Part shown: one piece after another, positions 1-12,473 of the stretch | Layout of the letters: the number at the start of each line of letters is the position of its first letter | How positions within the stretch are numbered: the first letter of the stretch is position 1 | Assembly (NCBI GenBank): GCA_932521035.1 | Contig: OW051497.1 | Coordinates: 7,874,001 to 7,938,000, forward strand | Source: Oscheius dolichura | Lineage: Eukaryota; Nematoda; Chromadorea; Rhabditida; Rhabditidae | DNA length: 64,000 nt | Reading direction: 5' to 3' | The notes under the pieces: generated by a model | Told to the model about the DNA's origin: nothing | The model's input: the letters and a program-made list of their open reading frames with translations, nothing else | Databases searched by the model: none | Position numbers and translations under genes: made by a program

Positions 1-493
1 CGGAAGTATCACTTTTTTGGCATTGTTTCTCTCTGGCTCACGTTACATTGACTCTTAATGCCAACGTATAACAGAAAACTATTCATTTGGTTCTTTTAAA
101 GGATCGCCGATTCCTTCTTTTCTTAACAAGAGTGGTCTCTCAGACTCTAAACATAAACTATGACGGAAGCAAAAAAGAAGAGAGTCTAAAAAACGATCGC
201 GACCGCAAAGCAAGACGTGAAATCTCGAGGGGGCTGGAAAAGAAGTGGTCGCCTCGTACTTCTTCCCCTGCTTTGTGTTTGGCTTCTGCTTTTCGTCCAG
301 ACACACTGCTAGTCCCAAAAATAGGCGGCATCTTGATATATCTTTAAGAGCAGCATCCACCGCCGTTGTTATTCAGTTATTGAAAACTTTTTTGTTGTGT
401 TTGCTCCTCTGAACACACGCATCAATCCCGGAGCTCCATTCTCCTTCCTATGTCTTTTTGTTTTTGTCCGTCTTTTCACCTAAAAATCTTTAG
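1..493. other. Left edge, no assignable exon
   Basis: This stretch lies 5' of the first exon I can assign to the ubiquitin protease gene. Short open frames exist on both strands (79-360), but neither has recognisable protein content. The 5' end of the protease gene, including its start codon, must lie here or outside the window. An acceptor (TTTAG, ending at 493) opens the first supported exon. Confidence 0.4.
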
Positions 494-3400
494 AAATCTT
501 CGAGGCGTGAGCCTCCTCCTGCCCCCAGTTTGGTATCAGCTCCTTCTTCTAGCCAACATACAGCACGTAGGCCGCCTTCCCAGTCTAGTAGCTTTCCCAC
601 TGTCTCGGATACCCCTTCGTCAACACTTCGAAGGGTGAGTTTTTTTGTCCTCCTACAGGCGATGACGTAGAAGGTGGTAGCTAACACTCTTAACCTCGAC
701 TAGAAGGGTATTAATCCGCTGCCGTCATGTTTTTCAACGGGCAGATAGCCTCCCGAAATCTGGGACAGGTGGTTTGCCCGGAAATGCAAACATCCAGCAC
801 GCTATTCTGCCATTTATCCTGACATAGCGGTCGCGGCAATGTTAAGTTCTGTTGTGTTCCTGACATGTATTTTCCCATGTTTTAAGCAATGTTATGGCGG
901 TTTTTACCCGAGGAAGCCCAGTCATTTGAAGTTCCCCTTAAAGAAAAGCTCTCCTACCCTTATGTTCGCTACAAATTGATTACTCAAACATACTCTCAAA
1001 TAACCAACTGGCGAACCAATTATTTGCCTTCAAACTTTAAACGCAGCTAACCTCTTGTCCGTTCGTCTTTTTTTCTCTTCTAGCTCGTCCCTCTGGGCTG
1101 GGAGGAGAAAGAGGGAGAGAGAAATTGGTTCCGCGTGGTGCACTCCCCCGTCCATTATATCTCCTCCTCTACCTACACCCCCTTCTAATTCATTCAATTT
1201 CAGAGCGACTCCTATCATCAGGTGGCCGAAAGGTGAGTAATCTTCTCCTTTTTCCTCTTTTTGACTAATCGCCGATGGGAGGGTTCAACCCCCGCAGTCT
1301 CGCTCAGAGAGAGGCATAGAGGACCCGTCAATTTATCCGAAACCTGTAATTTTCTAAACGGCCCCTTTGCCCCTGCTGCTGACATTCGATATACTTTTAG
1401 GAGAAGCAGTGCCCCTGAGGAGGATAACTGGATGAACCCGCTGCAATTGGTTCGTTTTTTTCTTCTTTTATATTTTGAGATTCTGTTCTCTAGGGCTTTC
1501 CGAACCTTGGAAATACCTGCTACTGGAATGCTACCCTTCAAGTTCTTGGAGCTTTAGAACCCATTGCTAGGACCTATTTGAACCGGGAGATTAAACGAAG
1601 GGTGGGATTTTCCGATCTTCTTTGGTTACCCATTTTTGCAGAGGAGCAGCAGCGATATGACATCAGTGGAAGAGTTCACCATGGTCTTCACGGAGCTTCT
1701 TGAATGCATGTGGAAGAACAAGAGTGGCGGTGGCGAACATATCAAACGACTGCGAGCTATATTTCATAAGGAAAATATTGATTTTGGAAAAACGCACCAG
1801 GAGGTAAGCCCGCCAGCTGCCCATCAGGCGATATTATAAAAACTCGCAGTCTGAGTCTCGAGTACACAGCTTATATTTGCAGGATGCTCATGAGTTCTTG
1901 GTTTGTCTGGTCAAGATGCTCAGTAAAGATGCGTTTGGCAATGAGTGTTTTGATCTGAATGTGGATCCCGTTGGCCTCGATAACGGAGCGTTTAAACGGA
2001 ATTTGGGAGGAATCGTGACAAACTCTATGCTTTGTACCACCTGTAACTACCGACCGGAGAAGAGACTGACTTTCACTCCCTATATCATGCTGTCCTTCCC
2101 TGAGAGGAATGATGCTACCCTGTCGATCAGCTTTATCCGGGATACAGCTGTCCATCCAAGAGTCATACGGTATTCCTTACCAATTCCTTTTAATCGTTAA
2201 GCTATAGACTCTCTGTCCATATTACTGGCAGTACGGGAATGAGCGGCGCCATGAAGCTAATTGCTCATGAGACCGGAATCCCCGACAATCAGGTAACTCA
2301 TAATTTTGGGCCATAAAGGGCACGCTAGGGGCATATGCTTCCTTCAGAATACCGTAGGACATCTGAAAAAACTGAAAGATTATTGAAGCGGCGCCATTTC
2401 TTCTGTTTTTCATTACTTTTAAAAGTGCACCGTATTCCCCGAAAACTTTATTGAAAAGTTCACACGGCGTATAAACAGTGATTAACCTTTTCAGCTTCTT
2501 TTGTTCCAAATAACAAGGACAGGATTTGCTCAGACAGTTATCAGTCAACACGATCTCGTACGATACAGGGAAAGGTGACCATTTTTTCAAAACACTTCTA
2601 ACCGGAATTTCAGCTGGGAGATGGACGAAATGTGTGTGACTAAGCTGGAACAGCCCGATATTATCAACCAGTTCGAACTTGTCACAGTTCTCTTTGTCCA
2701 CGCTGAGGCGAGAGACAAATCCATGCAGAGGATTACTCGCCCTTTCAAATGTGTCCTTCCGTTGAATGCGTCCTACAACGACATTATCAACGCGATTAAG
2801 AAGAATTCCGGAGCGACGTTTCCTCAACAAAATGAGGCAAACCATAGCCTACTCTTTGCCATGGACATTCTAATTGTGAGTACCTAAAATATATAATTTC
2901 CAACATCGTTCCTTCAGATGGATGACAACGAGAACGAGGCCAGGGTATTGAACCGAACGGTCAAACATCCATTCCTCCATGCCGACGCCCACCAGTGCAT
3001 GACGGAACAGACCAGAATCTTCCCTAAGCTCCCCCAGTTCCTACGGCTGGTCGTTCGATGGAAGCGGGCTTCCCAGTTCATCAATCCGAACTATGACAGT
3101 GTGGCCTATCACCCGGCTTACATCGAACCCAAACCTCCATCTGCTCCATTCCCATTGCGACTCCTCTTTGCGGTTGGTTACCGTAACAGTCATTTTCACT
3201 TCCTTCTTATATGCAGAAATTCTTCGCTCCTGAATATGTTGCTGACTGGACCTGTGACAATTGCAAGAATAAAGGAGGTGTCGCTTCATCCCGCTACGGT
3301 GTTCCTCCTAATATCATTGCCATCTCATTGAAACGATTCCAACGTCTTACGGACGGAAATATCCTGAAAATAGGGTATCCCTTGGAAGTGCCGTTGGACT

Positions 3401-3973
3401 TTTTCAATATTAACGCCTTTGTCGGAGACGAATCCAACAAACAAGACCATATTTACGATGCTGTTTCAATTGCTTGCCATACAGGTGAATTCTGCCCTTT
3501 TTTGTTTTATTTTCTTCTTCTACAGGGAGTCTTCAAAGCGGGCATTACTATGCCTACTCGAAAAACCCTGTCACCGATATTTGGAGGCGATTTGACGACC
3601 AGGCGGTGTCGAATCCTAGCACCATTGACTGCAACGCGTACTTCATTTTGTTTCACAATCGAGAAGACCGTTTAAATAGGAAAAAGATGTTCGCTACGGT
3701 GGGTCCATCGCTTCCGTTTATCCAAGAAGGTTCTTTAGACTCATCGTGAAAATACCCTGTTTGGTACGCTTCGTTCTCGAAGAAGCAGGGAAACCTTGAA
3801 TCGCATTCCCAACGGCCCGATGATTGCTCGAGAAGAGGCTCCATATCGACATGATAACATTCTCAGGGTATGTAATTGACAATTGTTAAATTTAAACCGA
3901 ATTTTTTCAGGCTTCAAATGGTACATTGAATCGAAGCGATATCACCCGCAGTAGCCGCCAGACACATCTTTAA
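494..3973 (+). CDS. Ubiquitin-specific protease, USP4/11/15/19 type (5' incomplete)
   Basis: Cysteine protease that removes ubiquitin from proteins. Fifteen exons join without a phase break into 705 visible residues: 494-634, 1084-1134, 1204-1232, 1401-1449, 1494-1601, 1642-1803, 1883-2169, 2232-2292, 2495-2574, 2614-2875, 2918-3172, 3217-3484, 3526-3698, 3739-3867, 3911-3973. A Ser/Pro-rich N-terminal part precedes the Cys box (NLGNTCYWN, nucleophile Cys near 1518). The QE-DAHEF box follows across an intron, then CTTC and CDNC zinc knuckles, the ISLKRF strand, and the His box SGHYYAY with the following WRRFDD. A long insert separates the two catalytic halves, as in the USP4/15 group. The PLGWEE segment at 1084 is faintly WW-like. 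The start codon was not found. Stop TAA is at 3971-3973. The family call is strong; the exact orthologue is not settled. Confidence 0.85.
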
Positions 3974-4909
3974 AGATTCCTTCTTCTTGGTGTAACCAAG
4001 TTCCACAACTCATGCTCACCGTTCAAAACTCCTTTTTTATCCTATCCGCTAGACACAATGCCCGATGTTAGAGCCCTGTGACCTTTTGTGACAAACTAAG
4101 CATAATTTAAACGTAGTATAATTGTTAGTCATTCTCCGTGAGGATGATCTCCGAGACGGTTGATCTCTTGCCGTTGTTGCGAGTATTTGCAGATACATAT
4201 TCAACGAAACTTGTTTGATTAAATTTAAAGGTTTTGTGATTAAATAAAACGAAATATAAACAAATAAATATTATTACTGTTCCTGAGTATACGTATACTG
4301 TACACTAAAAGCGGCTATCCTTTAGAGGGATAGAATTGTTTGGAACACCGGGATGCCTAGTGAAAGCCAGCTCATTTTAGAGAGAATTTTAGGTTCTTTT
4401 AATATTTTCATTTACTTCAAACGCCCCCAACTTCTCGTAAACAGCACGCAAATCTAGGTGACAAACATTCGCGGTCTTCCTACCTTATGGGAAATGCTAA
4501 AACTACTATGATCTTAATGAAAAACAATTTCTTATCGAAATAGTGACAAATATCTTCCGAAATCATATTATTTAAAAGAGGTTAAGCTTTAAAAATCTTT
4601 CAGCCACTAGCTACAGAATTCAAGATCCCGCCGGGACCCAGGTTGGCCGGCAATATGAATTTGCCTCGAAAGAATGGGTCTTCACAGGGTTTCCTGAATG
4701 TTTTCCTTACTTACCGTACTTTTTGGATTTTCAGTAGTCACGCGAAGTTATTTTTTAACAGTAAAACAATTCCTGATGTAAATATTTTTATTTAAACTGT
4801 GTACACACCGGAAAAGAGATCAGTCGCTCCGCAAAAGAATACATATTGTGCTCATAGAGCAAACATATCACATAAATGGCTGTATGTACATTATTAATCA
4901 ACTCAACAA
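3974..4909. other. Intergenic, 3' ends of two convergent genes
   Basis: AT-rich sequence between the protease stop and the GPCR stop, so it holds two 3' untranslated regions. An AATAAA-type signal lies near 4242-4250 on the plus strand. I see no coding exon, tRNA or clear repeat in it. Confidence 0.5.
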
Positions 4910-7456
4910 TTAAAGAGGAACGGTATACGTGTTACAACCATGATGAGACCCATGCGAGTGATGGCTATAGATGTGAACTCCCTCCACAGTCGCCGTTGTT
5001 TTAGGACTGAGGGGAGGTTCGCTAGAACTGGACAACGTCCGAGAAGTCTTTCTTATCAACTTCTGGACGTATTTCTTTAACCGGCTAGTGAAGGCAATGA
5101 AGACAAAAGCGTTAACGGAAGCGGAAATCATGGAGAGGATGTGGGCCACAAGGGAATGGAAGTAATCCACTCTGAAATTGAAATTATACTTGAAACGTAC
5201 GAGTACTTACCTTGTGGGACAGTCATGATTCATGAGTAGTTGCCACTTTCTGGCTACTGTATAAAGCATTAACGAATGAAAGAGAAGATAGAGGATAATT
5301 ATCAAGACGATCGAAACCGTCGCTCGGAGTTCTTGCTTCTGGCGGGAGAATTCGGCCTTCTTTCGGAGGCACATTGTCAGAGGTTGTCTGAAACCAGAAA
5401 AATGATAGGAATCCTTAAAATGAGCACGAATCAAATTGTACTTCAACGCATACGCACTAAATGGAAACTCAGGTTGTACAGAGTCACTGATAAGTATAAA
5501 TTAAAGTTCTTAGCTCCGTCCAGCTTTACAAGGTTCCACTGGTTTTTGGGAATACACCAGGATTCTAAGCTCAAAACTCTCCAATACTTCGTCGTAAAAC
5601 CCTGTTACCCCGTTTTTCCACCAGGCAGCGGTCAGTGCATCCATTGCTTGCTTTGCTAGTTTAATCAGGCTTCTCGTGTGCATACTACTGATCATATGCC
5701 GAACACAAACTCATTGCAGTATATATTTTTGCAGAATAATATAGCGAATACTCACGTTAAGCCATTCCCTCTAGGCAGGTCGAATCCAATCTGTTGATAC
5801 GTAATGTGTCGACTTCGAAAGATCTCATAGAGTGTAAGTAAAGAGAAGAGGCTCATCCAGAGAAATGGAAGGATATTACTGAGAAGTGGATCCAGAATCG
5901 TATGGTAAATAAACCGATAGGGAGTCAGGACCTGAAATACCCATCATTATTGAGATTATTTTCGCGCTGAAATGTAAATGTTTTGGAAGAATTTGCCCTT
6001 TTCTTTGTTTCCCCCATTCTAATGTTTCACTCCGCGCACTGATAGAATGGCCACAGATTGTGCAAACTTTTCCCGAGTTCCTCATTTTTTTTGGAGCTTA
6101 TTCCGCCCTGAGGGGATCCACCAACCTCTGTAGCTGCTACTCTTTTCTGAATTCTAAGTGGATTCTCCTTAAACTGCAGTTCCAAAAGGAAGACGGGCAG
6201 TCGAAAGATCAACGCGACGGCGAACATGGCAATTAGCATGTTGTGTGCTTTTCCCACAGTATCTTTGAGCCTTGAGATGACTGGCCGTGAGATCTGAAAA
6301 CAGAGAAGGATGTTCCTTTTGAGCTGAATGGGTTAATTGCGTCTGTGGGAAGATTCCAATTTGAAATAGTATCCTCCCGCCCGGTAACAAACATTTTTGA
6401 CGTCAAACACATCAGCTTTCAAAAGACCTCCTCACCTTCCAGTAGCGATGGGCCGAGAGAGCTGCAATGGTCCAGACATGCAGGGTATTTACGGTTGCCA
6501 AGATTCTGCAAATTACCGTATCTCTGACTAAATGGCAGCTACCTGGGCATTGTATGCTTCAAGAATCTCCGTTCCAGCATACACACATCGTACAAGGTAT
6601 GATTCCGTGAATGGTGGTGGTTGCATATTTGCGGGACAATCAACGCGGTCGCTGTTACAAACAGTTGACAGTGATCGAGTATGAGCAGAGCCTTGAGATA
6701 GACAAAAACTCCAGAAGTAATTTTAGGCGGTCGATAGAGGAATATCTGAAAAGCGGAAAGATTCGTCATCCTAAGTTGAACTGTCAACAGTTCGGAGAAA
6801 ACAGTTTCGGTTGCGCTCACGATTGACATTGTAGCCAAAGCAGTACCTTTCTCGTGCTTAGGAACACCGTGAGACTGATCTTTCTCTACAAAAAATGAGG
6901 TGCCGGGTAGTGGAATTTGAGATGTGAAAGGGGTCCGTGTATGATCAAGGACAAAAGGGAGAGTCTCTACATTTTGTACTAGAAAAAGACACTCCCTCAA
7001 AGAAGGCATAGTTATCTCATTATACTTTAAATCAATTAATTTAAAGGAACATCCAGGTTCTGAGGCACCTGCCAATTGCTTGATAAACGGATTTGTGGGT
7101 TAGTGACTGAACTTTTGGATTGCGCAACATTGAAAGACTAAAATAGACAGTCACCATGTATTGGGGCCAGTGAGCAGGAACTTGAGGAGCCTGGCAGTTC
7201 CTTTAAAGATTAATAGGCTTACCATAGCTGCAGAATTAACCAGCATCCCAATACAGGCAATCGGAAGTAGTAAATATAAATTCATATAGCTCAGTTGGAA
7301 ATAGAGCGAATGGTCATGAACCATAGGCTCATGGTAACAGGCAGGAGAGTGGCTCCACCAGGCAAGCGAAGCAGTTTCTGCCATGAAATAATCCAAATAT
7401 GTCGAAGATGTTCTCACATCACTTTCGAATATCGTAGTAGACTGAAGGTTCATCAT
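4910..7456 (-). CDS. Rhodopsin-like peptide GPCR (FMRFamide-receptor-like)
   Basis: Seven-transmembrane receptor read in pieces on the minus strand. Exon 7223-7456 gives a short extracellular N-terminus and TM1, ending at the conserved Asn (GMLVNSAAM). TM3 near 6430-6510 ends in SAHRYWK in place of the usual DRY. TM4 lies near 6190-6290. TM5 near 5755-5935 contains LSNILPFLWMSLFSLL. TM6 exon 5211-5387 follows a basic third loop. TM7 and tail exon 4910-5171 contains NAFVFIAF, then a Ser-rich, His-rich tail ending TVPL. The TM3/TM5 pattern resembles nematode FMRFamide-related peptide receptors, but the ligand cannot be inferred. The joins between TM1 and TM3 are not fully resolved. An intron near 7187-7212 carries one end of the dispersed TTTAAAGGAAC repeat. 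Confidence 0.72.
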
Positions 7457-10400
7457 TATGCGGAGAGGAGGAAGAGGGGCAAAGGTGAGAAGTAAATCAC
7501 TTTTAGGAGTGAAGAATCTAATTATTAGTGCAAAGAGGAGGATGGCACAAATTCAATTGAGCGGAAAAAAACGGAGGGAAGGAGTGGGGAGAAGGCGAAG
7601 AAGGAGCGTGTGGATTTCAATTATGGAGTTTGATTATTTACTTAAGAGGTAATCTTCTTTTTTTCTAAATGGAGCCGGAGGGAAGATGAGAAAATGTGCC
7701 AGAAGAAGAAGGTGAATGGTGGCGTTAGAGAGAGGGCGGAGCTGTGCACGTCGTGTGGACACAGCATGACGACCAACACGGACCGTTCGCCCAGGGGGCA
7801 CTCCCTTGGCGGGGGAGAAAATGACGAATAAATACTATATCCGGAAGGGAGATTAACATGTCCCCAATGTGATTCAGAAAGAGGAATGCTCAACGACTGA
7901 AATGTGTTTCTAAAAATGTTCCAAGGCACTCCCATTCAGACAAAAACGAAGTGTCGCCGTGAAGTAGTGTTTTTGAGCTAAGAGGGAGGATAGTAAACAG
8001 CGACATCTTGTGTCCATATGTCAATGGATTTGAACTATTGCCAGACAATTTACACCGAGAAGCTACCGTTAAACAAAAACAGTCCGAAAAGGCCGGCCCA
8101 GTCTACTATAGTAACTATTTGCACAAATTGTCCAAATACAGCAGCAGCGAATGAGAGAATCTATGTTTTTGATGACGTTTACACTCATCGAAAAAGAGCA
8201 ATAATGGGATTGTCAAGGGCTTTCGGAAGACGGAATAAAGTAGACCTTTAAAAACAGAACGGCTGGTGTATTTGTTTCTTTAGAACATTAAGAGATCAGG
8301 CAATCCTTTCCAAGTTTAGATAAAAGATCAAGTTGTGAGCGAAAACGGTAAGAGCTTCGACAAAGAAACATTAGGTGTTGAGGTCTACCACAATAATGAG
8401 AAGAAATGACCAATATGTGGTCAGAAGGGTCACATGGACGGGGAGCGGGTTTAACTGTACGGACAATATGGAAATGACTGTGGAGGAAGATGAACACCGA
8501 CGTGACGTCAGTAAACCTAGTAAGCCTCTCTTTGCTCTGTCCCGAGCGAATCTCCGAGTTCAGAAAGGGCAGGAAAATTAGAGCTCGGAACTCGGAATCA
8601 AATATGTCTTTGCACTTTCCTTAAAGGGAACTCTCAGGGGTCTGTGAATTTCCTAAATCGTTTGGGCGACCCATTCCTTTGATGAATGCATGAGACCGTA
8701 CGCATCATCGACCGAGAACCTGTACCCATCCAGCCTTGATAGGTTCTTTAGAAGAAATTCACAAGTAGCAGACAACTGGGCAATAAAGTAGGATGCCAGC
8801 CTCTAGAGGTCTTAGCACTAAAACTCGACGTTCTTTGCGAGGTTCCGCTATGCTATGGAAATAACAACAAGCAAAGCATCGCCTCGAAACAGGGTTTCCT
8901 GGGGATTTACATATACTTCAAAATAAATTGACTTGAGCTAGGGTTACTTCCTGGCTAAAAATAGTTTAAGAAAAAAACATAGCAGACTATTTACTCATAG
9001 TTGAAGTAAAGTCGAGTAAGAAATACGAAACCGAAAACTTGCTGTATTGCAGTAAATAGCAGGAAGAAGGTACCCGTGAGAAAGGTTTTCCCCTGAGAGA
9101 GGAGACAAACAGATAAAAGCAAGTGACAAACATTCACATCAGCGGTCAGTCAAACCCGCAGCACAGGATCGGACTTGGCACCTCTTGGATCATTTTGTGT
9201 CACTGCCTGTCACTCATTTCATCGCGTGATCATCCTGTAAGCCGCCACTTGCAGTTGTTTTAACCTCTTTTGTTGAAATAAGAAGAGAGCTACTTGATGA
9301 CTGACCAGTAGGCAGAGAGGGGGCACAAGAAGCGGGCCCAGAGATAAAAAAATAAGTGAGGATATGTTCTTTTGTTTGAGCGCCAAGTGCTCAAAAAGGA
9401 GGGAGCGTATGGTGACCACAAACAAATCGTCGTGGATGTTTGTCTCGGATCATCCCCCCGATCTTTCAAAAGAAAAATTGCTTTTGGGTGTCTAGACTGT
9501 ACAGAATTTTCGCACGGAGATTATCACAATAAAAGTGACGCTTTCCTCAGAAATGTTGGAAAATAAAACGCCTCGGTCCGGCAACAATATTCCCCAAGTG
9601 AGAAGAGGTTCGTCATTAAAAGCGGATATCTATAATCTTTCCAGGAGCCCATCTGGGTAAATTCAAAGCTGAGGGCTGTCATCAAAGCCTAGTAATACAA
9701 TGCTCAAACCCATATTTGTCTAATCCTTGCAGAATTCTTCCTCCTTAGTGGATCACAAAACTCAGAAATCTCAAAGCTCAAGAAGTGCTTCAAATTATAG
9801 GGAATAATCATAATTAAATGAGAAATAAGTGTATCCACGAATCAAAGAGGGGAGGAAATCACGACCTCATAAGGGAATCCCGTGAAAAATGACTAAGAAA
9901 CAGGTCACATTAAACGGATGTGTTCACTACTTTCGTGTTTACCAAGCAAATCTCATATTAGGCCATCCCTACCACAAGTGTTCGCTGCTTTGATTCAATT
10001 TTGTGCTGTCTTTGAAAGAGAGAAAACAGGGAAATAAGAGGCACGCGAGGAAAACACGACGACTTCTTTTTGAGGAAGGGGAGACCTCACGGTAACTATA
10101 TATGGCGCTACAATTAACGCTAAAGGATAGCCGGATGAAGGTGGGAGGATAAGATAAAACGCTCAAGGCTGTACCATTCGGAGGAACCCACATATCCAAT
10201 TGCACTCCTTCAATACACACACAAATTCACACGCCTTTTAAATGAGAAGGAGAGATGCTCTCCAACTGGGGGCAGAGGAAGTGGTACCGGCAAAAGGAGG
10301 ACCGTCTCTCTTATGAGACGTGGTCAAACACAACTTCTAATAAGGGCTCCTAGGCAGCGAACGGTCTGCTTTTGTTTCCCAGCTTCTTTTACAACTTCAA

Positions 10401-10684
10401 GTTTTTACGACTTTAATGGGCTCTTCCTCGCTAGGAAAAAAACATGTCGGGTGGCACGCAAAAATATTTATTATTAATAAAAACTTCACGTAGTATACCC
10501 ACAAAGGCGCAAAGTTTGCCGAAAGGAACGCCGTGTATGTATGAAAATGTCCTCGTACATCAACAAATAGATCACAATAGATTAAAAATAAAACAAATAT
10601 AAATAAATACGTCTATAATCCCAAAGACATGCTGAACGAAACACTTTTGTGTAGTGCATTCTGCCAGAGAAATTAGCCCAGATT
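7457..10684. other. Intergenic, 3.2 kb, no supported gene
   Basis: No open frame here has recognisable content or a consistent exon chain. Purine-rich stretches occur at 7450-7700. A left-type end of the dispersed inverted-repeat family lies at 8622-8645 (TTAAAGGGAAC with CAGGGG downstream). The region separates two minus-strand genes, so it should hold the GPCR promoter on the left and the KDEL-receptor 3' UTR on the right. Confidence 0.4.
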
Positions 10685-11648
10685 TTAGGCGGGCATCTCA
10701 AATTGGCGGTTGGATTGGAGAACTGAAACCAAAGACTGAGAATAAGATCAAGGACTATCAAATACCTCTGGTCACGTACAAGTAGAAGAAGTCGGCGTAG
10801 AGGACGGTCTGGACAATTCCGGCAACGACAGCGATGGGGTCGAAGAAGTTTTCGGTGTAGAAACTGAAAATCAAAGTGAGAATGACAGTTAGAAGTGAAA
10901 TAAACAGCCAACGACCGAGAGAAATAGGTCCTTAAGCGAGCTATACGAAAGAAACAGCGAATCGCTTTAAAGACATACCGGTAGATCCAGTTGACGATGT
11001 AAAGAGCACGGTAAGATCCAAGGGCAAACAGATAATGGGCAGTGATCGTTTCAGCATTTCCAGTACGAGAAAGCATGAACAATTGAGGCATGATAGCGAC
11101 GGATTCAAGGTAAATGGAGAATGTCCAGAGAAGCTAAAAGATCTGTCTAGCAAGAAAAAATAATAAAATTACCTCCATAACAGTAAACTCGTGATTGATA
11201 AGCAGAGCGAGGATTATGCAAGGAATGACGAGGAATTCAACACGAAGGGAGTCATTATTTCTGTAAATTGAAGGGCCTCGAGGAAAAAACTGTCAAGGTT
11301 ACCGGTCGTAGGTAGCCTTGAACTTGATCCACATCAAGTAAACAGTTCCGATCGATGTAACCAAGAAGAAGAGCTGAAAGAGATCAGCACTAATTTCAAC
11401 GGGAAGCACTCACCTTCATGGCTGAGTTGTAGACGGAGATAAAGTTGGTGAACAGGTCCAAATAACGGGTGACGAAGACCATTGCAAAGAGCAGCTGTGA
11501 CCGCCCGGAGATACCTAAAAAGTCCTAAATGGAAAACAAAAACTAATGAGCAAATACCTTCACAACTTCTGCTTTTCCATATCTTGTGGAGCAAAACAAC
11601 AATAGCTATAAGATGGGCCGAATCGGCCGAAAAACGGAAGATATTCAT
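10685..11648 (-). CDS. erd-2: ER lumen protein-retaining receptor (KDEL receptor, ERD2)
   Basis: Binds the C-terminal KDEL/HDEL signal of escaped ER proteins in the Golgi and returns them to the ER. Seven exons (11558-11648, 11414-11514, 11303-11373, 11173-11260, 10979-11133, 10766-10863, 10685-10722) give exactly 213 residues, the usual ERD2 length. It starts [13 protein letters not shown] and contains [44 protein letters not shown] and [17 protein letters not shown], all hallmarks of the family, and ends in MPA. The ATG lies seven bases after a TTTTCCAG acceptor with no donor, suggesting spliced-leader addition. No residue looks out of place. Confidence 0.95.
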
Positions 11649-12473
11649 ACCCAAGTCTGGAAAATAAACAGTTTAATGTATTTTCAGAATTAATTAAGAA
11701 ATATCGATTAGATGTCAAGAAAATGTTGAAGGATTGCGCAGGAGGAGAGTTTCTAGTGGGGCGTGACCCTGCGGCTGTGGATTGCTGCCCGGTCAACGGA
11801 ATCGATATTCGCCACGTTGACAGATCTATGGAAGCTCAAATAAGAAGAAGCGGGAGGAAAGGCCTGATCAGGAGGGGCATTGTAAACTGACCTACTTTCT
11901 CCGCACTCAGGCAATTTGAGATGCTATAATCCGACTTTTTAGCAAAAGTACACTAGCTCCTTAGTTGTGGTGAACAGTACTGGTATGATATGATTGTGGA
12001 CAGTTTAAAAGCGATTAAAGTCCAAATTAAAGCGAAAAAAACAGCTACCAAGCCTCAAGGACGCGTCTACTGATATGACGATAACGTTCTTTAATCTTTA
12101 CGCAAATATTATGCAAATGTTTCAAGAAGGAGCTACAGAAGCCAACGAGCTTAACCCAAATAATGGGATGCCAAAGGAAAGAATGGGAAAGACAATAGTT
12201 TAATGTAGGGCCACGTCACATCTTGGTATTTAAAGGAACGCCGTCTCGCTAGGGCGCGCTTTCCTTCTGCACTCGAAAACGAGCAAAAAAATGAACAAAC
12301 ACATATAAAAGCAAAGTCTTAGCTTTAATAATGTTTAAAAGCTATGTTTAATTTCTTAAACATATTATGCGAACAAGAATGATTTATTGTCAAAAATACT
12401 GTTTACTCGGCAATTATGCATGACTACTCGAAAATATTCAACCAGTTATGGTGACAGGGATGAGATCTTCATT
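11649..12473. other. Intergenic
   Basis: Lies between the AAAP-transporter stop and the KDEL-receptor start. It probably contains the KDEL-receptor outron and promoter. A copy of the dispersed repeat end (ATTTAAAGGAACGCC) is at 12230-12245. I see no coding exon. Confidence 0.4.
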